Origin: Larimichthys crocea
Taxonomy: Eukaryota > Chordata > Actinopteri > Sciaenidae
DNA length: 64,000 nucleotides
Direction of reading: 5' to 3'
NCBI RefSeq assembly: GCF_000972845.2
Contig: NC_040012.1
Span: forward strand, 10,285,927 to 10,349,926
Shown here: in pieces, positions 1 to 7,887 of the stretch
Position numbering within the stretch: the first letter of the stretch is position 1
Layout: each line of letters starts with the position of its first letter
Program-made: the position numbers and the translations under genes
Notes under the pieces: model-generated
The model's database searches: none
What the model saw: only the letters and a program-made list of their open reading frames with translations
What the model was told of the DNA's origin: nothing

Positions 1-252
1 GGTGGGAGTCATAGTCCAAGATAGCCCGCACCTTAGACAGCATCCTCCCTTCCAAACACCACAGTCAGCGAGTGACAGTGTCCGTTTTTCTGTGCATCTT
101 GTTATATATTGAACGAGTAATAATGTGCATAGTTTAAGTCTTAGTTTTAGTCTTAAGTTAGTGACACACAGGGACGCATATGCGTTATAGCCGCACCTTC
201 TTAGCAAAATTTGGGAAGTGTTGTCTGCAAAAACAGCTGTGTTTTTTATCGA
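1..252. other. left edge, no gene seen
   Basis: Non-coding sequence. I see no open frame, repeat or RNA gene that can be supported here. Confidence 0.5.
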
Positions 253-256
253 TTAA

Positions 257-597
257 AGGTTCAGTGTGGAAGATTTAGGGGGCTCTACTGGAAGGAACTG
301 AATATAATGTTCATTATTATGTCTTCATTAGTGTATAATCACCTGGAAATAAGAATCATTGTGGTTTCTTTGCCTTAAAATGAGCCCTTTATATCTGCAG
401 AGAGCGTGGGTCCTCTTACATAGAGTCCGGCATGTTGAACCGCCATTTTTCTACAGTAGCCCTGAGCAGACAAAACTAAACACAGATCTAATGTTTTTCC
501 TACATGCATGGAAGGAGAGGAGAGGTGAGGCATGGGAGATAATTCATTTGGATGCAACTTCACTGCTAGATGCCACTAAATGCTACACACTGGACCT
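257..597. mobile_element. piggyBac-like non-autonomous element (MITE), copy 1
   Basis: Terminal inverted repeats are visible: the left end reads AGGTTCAGTGTGGA and the right end, reverse-complemented, reads AGGTCCAGTGTGTA. Both ends are flanked by TTAA (253-256 and 598-601), the target site of piggyBac elements. The interior matches a very common percomorph intron repeat that I recognise from memory. A shorter copy of the same family lies at 51184-51374. No transposase is encoded. The small open frames inside it (359-601) are therefore not genes. Confidence 0.75.
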
Positions 598-601
598 TTA
601 A

Positions 602-967
602 ACTTAATAGGTGTATCTTCATTGTGTCCATCACTGCTTCCATAGAAGTGTTACAGTGTTAAATTATATAACTGTTATTTTGTCGGGAACTTTTATAATG
701 TGTGCATTGAGAGAGTAGTCTCACAATATGAAATATATTTTTTTCTTATTTTCATCTGAACTTGAGTGTTTGAAAAACACTTTGTTTTTGCAGTAATGTG
801 CTATAATGTGTTTTGTTTCAGTGGACATCAAGTTTATTCATTATTTCTGTTTTATTCTTAATTAAATTTGAATTACAACTGTAATTACTGTATTTTGGTA
901 TTGTGGTATGTATATTTTATTTATAGTAGTATATTTTAATTTTTTTTTTAACTTGTGCTAGGGACTG
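602..967. other. non-coding, with one half of a 35-bp duplication
   Basis: AT-rich. Positions 611-645 repeat 991-1025 with two mismatches; the second copy lies inside the signal-peptide-like ORF at 968. Nothing else is supported. Confidence 0.5.
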
Positions 968-1219
968 ATGGAGAGCCTGTGGACATGTGTGTGTATCTTC
1001 ATTGTGTCCCTCACTGCTTTCATAGGAATACATGCGCAGATCCTGACTTCCACATACAAGCAACCATTCGGGCGTTACAGTTGCACTAATAATGATCCAC
1101 CAGGGGGAGTCCTGTCCATAAGTTTGTCCTCATTAACCAGCAAATGGATAAGTTCAAAATGTTTTTTGTGGACAAGAAGTTGGTCAGTCCAAGGTCAGTG
1201 TCCCCATCTCTATCTATAA
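968..1219 (+). CDS. possible first exon of a secreted protein (uncertain)
   Basis: An 83-codon open frame starts with Met, a Cys/Leu/Ile/Val-rich hydrophobic stretch (about residues 4-21) and a small-residue segment ending GIHAQ. This is what a signal peptide looks like. The following residues match no family I recognise. A possible splice donor (AAG|GTCAGT) lies near 1191, so this could be exon 1 of a secreted protein whose remaining exons are lost or not recognised. Part of the sequence (991-1025) is duplicated at 611-645. It may equally be a chance frame or a gene relic; no downstream exon is identified. Confidence 0.18.
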   Translation: MESLWTCVCIFIVSLTAFIGIHAQILTSTYKQPFGRYSCTNNDPPGGVLSISLSSLTSKWISSKCFLWTRSWSVQGQCPHLYL

Positions 1220-1584
1220 TTGCCAATTTGTGGCAGTTTTCACCCCAGAGGACATAGACGTCATTCAGCTGCAAAGCTGATTGTCTTCTATTCCATCACA
1301 GGTCATTTAACAAGGAATAATAGGCCCTGAAGTCAGCTTCACGCCAGCTTGAGGATCAATAGTTTCTGTTCTTTATCCAAAGATAAAGAAGTAGTCAGGA
1401 GTAGCAAACCACTGTTTCGCTTTTTTTCCCCCAAAAGCATAGCTTGTTTCTTTTTACATCTGCATTTTCTCATCTCTCAGCAGACACGGAAAAGGATACT
1501 TGTGGTGATTCATCAGGAAATACAAGGCACATTTTGTGCCATGTATCATTGATGAACAGAGGGAAAAGGTTATACAGCATCTGC

Positions 1585-1725
1585 GGTTCAACTTGATGTG
1601 AAGAACTGTTTCATGTTAGGGTTCCTCTTCACAATTGCACCTTTACTGTATATGTCAAGGGAATATTGCTTTCCCTATTCCCTTTGTGTCAAAGGTTCTT
1701 ACATCCCTAAGGTGCAAGTTGAACC
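1585..1725. repeat. imperfect foldback (nested inverted repeat)
   Basis: GGTTCAACTTG at 1585-1595 pairs with CAAGTTGAACC at 1715-1725. Further inside, ATGTGAAGAAC (1596-1606) pairs imperfectly with GTTCTTACAT (1695-1704), TTGCACC pairs with GGTGCAA, and AAGGGAAT with ATTCCCTT. The nesting suggests an old foldback or MITE. Family unknown. Confidence 0.5.
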
Positions 1726-2404
1726 ACCCTGAATCTGGATCTGCACACTGTGACACAACAGACACAACATAACTCACAGTGAAAAATGTCATGTTGACAT
1801 GTCAGACAGTTTCAACATTGACATCTCTCAAGCTCTTGAGTTAAGCTATTCTGCAGTGAACATCTTCTTACGTGCTTATTAACTGTTGTTGAAACTGTGA
1901 CATGCTTGACTCTGTTTAGTCTTAACTGCTGACATTTATTGCATCTAACATGCTGCTGTTTTGTTTTTCATACCTGACAGCCTCCCTGCTCTTCACTTCA
2001 CTGTCAGCCTGAATTGTACACTGCAGGAGTTGTGGATGGTGGAAAAATAAATTGCTAAAAATGACCCAGACTGTTGCCGGCAGTTTGTACAATTTCTGAG
2101 TGTTATCGTAATCTCCCCTCATTAACTCAGGCAAAACAACAGCATGTTCCTCCATGCCCTCCAGCTCTCTATGTCATGGAGTATGTTTTTATCTGGTCAC
2201 TGCCTGAGGGGTTTACTGTGACAGGAGCTCAGAAGCTCTGTTAAATCAAGGAATAAAAAAAACCAAACATCCCCTACCAAACTAACATTTTTTATTTTTT
2301 TTGCAAAATACTAAAAATAATTCCTGTTTAGTCTCATCATTCATATTTATGAGCAGTCGAGAAAACTGAGAAAAATACATTAACTATATTGAAATGGATA
2401 GAAG

Positions 2405-2486
2405 TTAGGGTATGCAAACAGCTCCAGCACATGTCGATGATGAGATTAGGGTATGCAAACAGCTCCAGCACATGTCGATGATGAGA
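2405..2486. repeat. 41-bp direct tandem duplication
   Basis: Two identical 41-bp units, 2405-2445 and 2446-2486, each starting TTAGGGTATGC and ending GATGATGAGA. The identity points to a recent replication slippage or duplication. Confidence 0.9.
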
Positions 2487-3201
2487 GATCATTTTGATAT
2501 TTGGCCTGTCTAATAGTCCACATTTTTTTATTTCTTGTAATATAAAGTACAAATACTTCTATGACTGGAAATATCTCAACCCCTAACTGAGTTTGTTTAT
2601 TATTACCGTTGTTCAGTTAACACCACATAAAATGACAAAATAACATTGTTAAGATTCAGACTTTTAACTACGCTGTCCACCACTTTGGTACACTCAAATA
2701 TTTGTTGTGAATTAAAATAAAAATGAATCATCATAGCATTCTGACGATAGCATATTTAGTGGTCTATCTTAATAATTCCCATATAGGCTAAACTTTAGTG
2801 CTCATAATTATTCCACTAAGTTTAATAACTTAATCCTTATATAACTTAAAACTTAAATCCAAAATGCAAAAATAATTGCAAATTGGAATGCAAAAGACTT
2901 ATTGACAGATGGTCACAGTTGAGCACAGTAAGTGCCATCCGTACCATCGGTTATCATGGGGAATGATATGTAAGATCTCTCCCCAATAAGACGAAGGCAC
3001 TAATGGCTAACGGCAGTGGCCAGGCTACAGAGGGAGTATCGGGAGCATCACGGCTGGGTTTGGCTCGCTGTGGATTTGCTGGTGACTTTGAACAGCTTTT
3101 AACTTGTGAGAGTGGACAGGAGAGCGAAGGTTGTACCTTTAAATGACATGTGGACAACACAAACTAGGTTGTTCTTCTAAAAATGACAAAAATAAATAAA
3201 C

Positions 3202-4079
3202 TAGGGCTGTCAATCGATTAAAAAAAATTAACTAATTAATCGCAAAAATTTCTGTAATTAATCGCGATTAATCTATCAATAAATGTATCAATAAATTAAA
3301 TGCATTTTTCTGAGACTGCAGCTTATAATGAATATTTATTTATGTAAAATGATCAAATTAATGAAGAATAAACTCAGATAAAGTATATGAAATTCATTCA
3401 TGTTATTGGCTTAAGGTGCACATATGCACAGTGCAAACAGAAAAAAGCCAGAATGAGGAAATATACTGAGGAGTGCCACACTCCTGTAGTGTAGACTGGG
3501 TGTTTTGCTTTGAGGTGATATGTTAAAGTCGTGTTACTTCTGTGGAATTTAAATTCGGCTTTGCAAACTGTGCAAATTGCCTTGTTTTTGTCCAACGAGC
3601 CGTCGGGCAACTTTTTAAAATGAAATGTTCCCCCTAAAAGTCCGTCCTTATCCATCTTTACACCACAGACTCTCCTTTAGTTAGGATAGATCATAGACAT
3701 ATATACATAGACGCCTCACTGAGTTGGTCCGTTGCTGCGATACGTTAACGTGTCCGCCATATTGGATGTGGCAGATTTGCCCGTAAACTAAAACAAGCAG
3801 GGCCGGTTTTAGCTATGGGCAATGTGGGCGACCGCACAGGGCGCAGTCTGCGTGAGGGCTTTAAGTTAATGCCTCTTATACACCCATTCACACACACACT
3901 AATATATCTGGGAAACAAAGCTCTACTTTGCCACATCCAAAATGGCGGCCGCCACCGGAAGTAAACAAAACCGCGTTAATTGCGTTAATTTTTTTTAACG
4001 CGTTAATTCTTTAAAATTAATCGACAAAATTAACGCGTTAATTAACGCGTTAATTAACGCGTTAATTTTGACAGCACTA
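3202..4079. mobile_element. hAT-type DNA transposon, non-autonomous, with 8-bp target duplication
   Basis: The left terminus TAGGGCTGTCAA and the right terminus (reverse complement TAGTGCTGTCAA) form an inverted repeat. The flanks are identical: AAATAAAC at 3194-3201 and 4080-4087, the 8-bp target duplication expected of hAT transposition. Subterminal ATTAATCGCGATTAATC-type palindromes and three 12-bp units of ACGCGTTAATTA (about 4033-4068) are present. The element keeps a fragment of transposase (BED finger, minus strand). It also contains an inner inverted pair around GGATGTGGCA (about 3751-3775 and 3928-3955) enclosing sequence that resembles another transposon end (3800-3845). A nested insertion is therefore likely. 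Confidence 0.88.
3484..3655 (-). pseudogene. hAT transposase N-terminal BED zinc-finger fragment
   Basis: The minus-strand frame from the Met at 3655 has the BED-finger pattern: CTVC (Cys-x2-Cys) followed about 20 residues later by HLKAKH (His-x4-His), with Phe/Leu at core positions. BED fingers bind DNA at the N-terminus of hAT transposases and the related ZBED proteins. Only about 57 residues survive. No catalytic DDE/RNase H-like region or dimerisation domain follows, so this is a dead remnant inside the element at 3202-4079. Confidence 0.7.
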
Positions 4080-4140
4080 AAATAAACAAATGGAAACATG
4101 ACAATGAAGTTCCATAAAAGACATAAAAATGTTTGCACAC

Positions 4141-4274
4141 GTTGCCATGGCAACATACTACCATGTTGACATTCTGTGAGCCCCGCCCCCCCCAGGTGTT
4201 ACCATGGTGACATAGTCACATGACTCTGAAAGATCAAAGGAAAACATTCTGACGTCACATGACGTCATGACTCA
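4141..4274 (+). promoter_or_regulatory. compact RFX/CRE/AP-1 promoter module of the tandem kinase gene
   Basis: Visible motifs, in order: GTTGCCATGGCAAC at 4141-4154, a perfect palindromic X-box (RFX factors); a GC-rich run at 4181-4193; GTTACCATGGTGAC at 4198-4211, a second near-consensus X-box; TCACATGA at 4216-4223; TGACGTCA at 4250-4257 and again at 4260-4267, two full CREs two bases apart; and TGACTCA at 4268-4274, an AP-1 site touching the second CRE. The module ends 91 bp before the kinase ATG. No TATA box is seen. CRE plus X-box pairs are known in cAMP-responsive and spermatogenic promoters (CREM, RFX2). Expression in germ cells is only an inference. Confidence 0.6.
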
Positions 4275-4365
4275 CTCAGGGTCACTCTGTACTTACTTGG
4301 TTGAGTTGGAGCAGTGAATACCAGTTACCAGGAGATTTAAGTGGAAACATTTACAAACGGCAGAA

Positions 4366-7300
4366 ATGGCAGACTTTTGCAGATGGGAGAACAATATGAA
4401 GAGTTCTTCTGCTGACAGCGAGGAAGAAAAAAATCCTGAAAAACCTCCAGACGCTTATAATAATCCATTAAACAAAGGTCAGTTCGCACCTATGAAATTT
4501 TACTTTTCTAGCAGTGCTGAAGAAGCGAAAGAAGATTTTAACATAGGAGACATTCTGTATAGTGAAATAAGCAAATACCAGCTAGGAAAGTTAGTGAGTC
4601 AAGGGACTGTGGGAAAAGTGGTCAACTGCATAAAATTAGACACTATAGAGATTGTTTCTGTGAAGATTGTGTTTAGAAACTACACCAGGTTTGGTAAAAA
4701 TGAGTTGGCTGTACTTAAACAACTCCAAAAGCTTGACACAGACAAGTATAACTTGGTCAGGCTTGTTGATAATTTTATGCATCGCGGACATGTTTGTCTT
4801 GCATTCGAAAAACTGGATATGAGTCTTCTGGAGCTAATGAGGAAGAGGTTTTCTAATCCACTGAGTTTATCAGAGATTAGAGTAGTCTCACAACAGATCC
4901 TGGTGGCTCTGGATGCACTGAAGAACATCGGTCTGGCACATGGTTATATTAATGCAAACAACGTAAGGTTTGTTAATCATGAGTCCGAGCCCTTCAGGCT
5001 GAAACTGTATGATTTCAGGTCTGCTTTTCCAGTTCAGACAAAGTGTGGATTAGTCTTTGAAGATATTGGCTACAATGCCCCAGAGATCATTTTGGGGCTC
5101 CCATTGAATGAAGCCATTGATATGTGGTCACTTGGCTGCGTTTTGGCTTATGCATGCATGGGTGATCACCTGTATCCAACAAATTGCCAATATCAGATGA
5201 TGAGAATCATTGTGAAAATGCATGGTCAACCTGATGATCACCTGCTGAACACTGGGATGTATACCGAGACATATTTTAACAGGACCCAAGACTCCTCTTG
5301 TGCTTCGTGGAGGTTAAATTCACCAGATGAGTACAACCTCAGAACAGGCTATGAGACTAGAAAAATCAGTGGAATTTCTGACACATTTACAAGTCTTGAC
5401 GACATCTGTGTAGCAATGAAGAAGGATTCTGATTGTAAGGATACACAGGCCTTTTTAAGCCTCCTCAAATCTTTGCTTCAATTTGATCCTGAAAAGAGAA
5501 TCACCCCGACTGAGGCTTTACGGCACTGCTTTATCACAGGTGTTGACATTAATGACGCCAATGATGAGAATTCACCCGTCCTGACAACAGCTGACTCCAA
5601 GCTCATGTTATTGCCAGGCGAAGTGATAAGTTGGAATGAATCATCCATTTCTAACTCATTTTCAGCGTGTGAAGAAAACACTGAAAATGATAAAGTAGAT
5701 CTTCATATAGAAGACATTCTGTACAGTCAATCTAGCAGATTCAAGATAAATGCGTTTATAGGGAAGGGGGTTTACGGAAAAGTAGCCCACTGCATAAACT
5801 TGCACACTAGGGAGAATTTGGCCATAAAAATAATGCCTAAATACATGTCTCAGGTATGTTTTGATGAGCTGGCTATACATAAAAAACTCCAAAAGCTTGA
5901 CGTCAACAAGAATAACTTGCTTAAATTTCTTGAATATTTCTCACATGAGAAATATAATTGTTTGACATTTGAAATGCTTGACAAAAATCTTTCTGAACTG
6001 TTACATGAGAGGGCTTTAGTTCCACTAAGTTTATCTGAGGTTAGAGTAATCACACAACAGATGCTAGTGGCTCTAAACACCCTCAGAAACATGGGTGTGG
6101 CACACACAGACATTAAACCTGACAATATAATGTTAGTAAATCATAAGTTGCAGCCTTTCAAGCTGAAATTAATTGATTTTGGTCTGGCCAGGCCAGTTTC
6201 TGAATTGGAGTGTGGCAAGATTATTCAACCTACTGCCTACAGAGCCCCAGAGATCATCCTGGGCCTCCCACCAGATGCAGCAGTTGATATGTGGTCACTT
6301 GGCTGCATTGTGGCTTTCTTGTTACTGGCCGACAACCTGTATCCATCTAGATCTGAGTATGAGGTGATGAGACTCATCGTGCAGATGCTAGGTCAGCCTG
6401 ATAAACGTCTGTTAAACCATGGGTTGCGTACCGGAGAATTTTTTACCAAGGACAGTTTCTCCCGTTTTGCCCCATGGAGGATGAAAACACCCAGTGAATA
6501 TATCATCACAACAGGCTCAGTGATCACAGAATGTCAAGGAATTTCTACCACCTTTACTGGACTTGATGACATTGTGCACACCAGTAGAGGACTGAAGGAT
6601 TTCGCCGAGTTTCTTGATGCACAGGCCTTTTTAAGCCTCATCAAATCTATGCTGCGTGTGGACCCTGAAAAAAGAATTACACCAGGCGATGCTTTAGAGC
6701 ACTCTTTTATCACAATGGATCACTTTGGTAGTCACATTCAAGACAATTATGTGAAATCAGCCCGCCTTATTATTGAAAACTGCCAGCGGGAGCAGCCAAC
6801 AGCTGAATCCATGCTCCCTACGGACACTAATAATGGAATACAATTGGATGAAGCCAGGGATAATGCTGCAGGCCCGAGTTACAGACCTGCAGCCGTAACT
6901 GGCGATAGACCACCAGCCCAAGCTGGCTCAGCTGAAGCTGCTGCTGCTGTCCCTAATGACAAAGTTGCAGCCGCAGCTGACAGAAGTGTTGCTGGCAATG
7001 AAGATGGACCACCAGCCCAAGCTGGCTTAGCTGAAGCTGTTGCTGACCCTGATTACAGAGTCACAGCCGCAACTGCCAGAACCAATGCTGGCAAAGGTGA
7101 TGAACCACCAGCCCAAGCTGGCTCAGCTGAAGCGGCTGCTGCTGTCCCTGATTACAGAGTCACAGCCGCAGCTGACAGAACCAATGCTGGCAATGAACCA
7201 CCAGCCCAAGCTGGCTTAGCTGAAGCTGTCCCTGCTGGCAACAATAATAATCCAAGTAACTTTGTTAAAGTCAAAACAAAGAAGGAGTGGTTAAAGAGGA

Positions 7301-7887
7301 TCAGACGGGCCTTCTCCAGCTCCAAGCCCCCTGTGATGTCAGGTAAAGATAAAGAAACCACTATAGATAACAATAATGGAATACCATCAGATGAAGCCAC
7401 CGCTGCAGGCCCGAGTTACAGACCTGCAACCGTAACTAATAGAACTCCTGCCGGCAATGGTAACAGACCACCAATCCAAGCTTGCCAAGATGAGGCTGCT
7501 GCTGCTGGCACCAGTAACAATCCAAGTGACTTTGTTAAAGTCAAAACCAAGAACAAGTGGTTAAAGAGGATCAGACGGGCCTTCTCCACCTCCAAGCCCC
7601 CTGTGATGTCAGGTAAAGATAAAGAAACCACTATGGATAATAATAATGGAATACCATCAGATGAAGCCACCGCTGCAGGCCCGAGTTACAGGCCTGAAAC
7701 CGTAACTGATAGAACTCCTGCCGGCAATGGTAACAGACCACTAATCCAAGCTTGCCAAGATGACGCTGCTGCTGGCACCAGTAACAATCCAAGTGACTTT
7801 GTCGAGGTCAAAACCAAGCACAAGTGGTTACAGAGGGTCAGACAGGCCTTCTCCGGAATGGCCATGTCTCTAAGCTGCTGCTGTTAG
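4366..7887 (+). CDS. HIPK-like protein with tandem pseudokinase and kinase domains
   Basis: Predicted serine/threonine protein kinase of the HIPK family (CMGC group), 1173 residues in one exon. Domain 1 (about 71-391) is a degraded kinase. Lys100 and Glu113 remain, but the catalytic loop reads HGYINANN (Asp to Tyr194, Lys to Asn196), DFG is DFR (216-218) and the glycine loop has lost its first Gly. Domain 2 (about 459-783) is intact: GKGVYGKV 466-473, Lys488, Glu501, HTDIKPDN 580-587, DFG 604-606, APE 627-629. Both carry the HIPK signature APEIILGLP followed by DMWSLGC. The tail has four PPAQAG-type Ala/Pro repeats (849-956), two 90-residue units plus a partial third containing basic WLKRIRRAF (961-1173), and a C-terminal CCC that could be S-acylated. 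The linker before each domain is similar (DILYS at 62 and 450), so the whole kinase unit was duplicated. The start has a good context (cagaaATGG). There is no intron and no homeobox-interaction region as in HIPK1-3. Substrates are unknown. Confidence 0.85.
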   Translation: MADFCRWENNMKSSSADSEEEKNPEKPPDAYNNPLNKGQFAPMKFYFSSSAEEAKEDFNIGDILYSEISKYQLGKLVSQGTVGKVVNCIKLDTIEIVSVKIVFRNYTRFGKNELAVLKQLQKLDTDKYNLVRLVDNFMHRGHVCLAFEKLDMSLLELMRKRFSNPLSLSEIRVVSQQILVALDALKNIGLAHGYINANNVRFVNHESEPFRLKLYDFRSAFPVQTKCGLVFEDIGYNAPEIILGLPLNEAIDMWSLGCVLAYACMGDHLYPTNCQYQMMRIIVKMHGQPDDHLLNTGMYTETYFNRTQDSSCASWRLNSPDEYNLRTGYETRKISGISDTFTSLDDICVAMKKDSDCKDTQAFLSLLKSLLQFDPEKRITPTEALRHCFITGVDINDANDENSPVLTTADSKLMLLPGEVISWNESSISNSFSACEENTENDKVDLHIEDILYSQSSRFKINAFIGKGVYGKVAHCINLHTRENLAIKIMPKYMSQVCFDELAIHKKLQKLDVNKNNLLKFLEYFSHEKYNCLTFEMLDKNLSELLHERALVPLSLSEVRVITQQMLVALNTLRNMGVAHTDIKPDNIMLVNHKLQPFKLKLIDFGLARPVSELECGKIIQPTAYRAPEIILGLPPDAAVDMWSLGCIVAFLLLADNLYPSRSEYEVMRLIVQMLGQPDKRLLNHGLRTGEFFTKDSFSRFAPWRMKTPSEYIITTGSVITECQGISTTFTGLDDIVHTSRGLKDFAEFLDAQAFLSLIKSMLRVDPEKRITPGDALEHSFITMDHFGSHIQDNYVKSARLIIENCQREQPTAESMLPTDTNNGIQLDEARDNAAGPSYRPAAVTGDRPPAQAGSAEAAAAVPNDKVAAAADRSVAGNEDGPPAQAGLAEAVADPDYRVTAATARTNAGKGDEPPAQAGSAEAAAAVPDYRVTAAADRTNAGNEPPAQAGLAEAVPAGNNNNPSNFVKVKTKKEWLKRIRRAFSSSKPPVMSGKDKETTIDNNNGIPSDEATAAGPSYRPATVTNRTPAGNGNRPPIQACQDEAAAAGTSNNPSDFVKVKTKNKWLKRIRRAFSTSKPPVMSGKDKETTMDNNNGIPSDEATAAGPSYRPETVTDRTPAGNGNRPLIQACQDDAAAGTSNNPSDFVEVKTKHKWLQRVRQAFSGMAMSLSCCC
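7246..7884 (+). repeat. 270-bp coding tandem repeats in the kinase C-terminus
   Basis: Unit 1 is 7246-7515, unit 2 is 7516-7782, and a truncated unit 3 is 7783-7884. Units 1 and 2 differ by only a few bases across long stretches (for example the segment around AAGCCCCCTGTGATGTC), so the expansion is recent. Each unit encodes an NPS-D/N-FV-x-VKTK lead, a basic amphipathic helix (WLKRIRRAF or WLQRVRQAF), then in the full units an acidic/Asn-rich spacer. Upstream, shorter Ala/Pro-rich coding repeats span about 6910-7235. Confidence 0.9.

Larger units (their letters stand above)
1220..3193. other. AT-rich intergenic block with small repeats
   Basis: Contains a foldback at 1585-1725 and a 41-bp direct duplication at 2405-2486 (separate entries). 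No coding exon is recognised. The short open frames do not look protein-like. Confidence 0.5.

Noticed and set aside
4680..7670. Minus-strand and other-frame ORFs within the kinase gene
   Set aside because: They are shadows of the strong plus-strand frame; the two 82-84 codon frames at 7152 and 7416 simply mirror the duplicated repeat.
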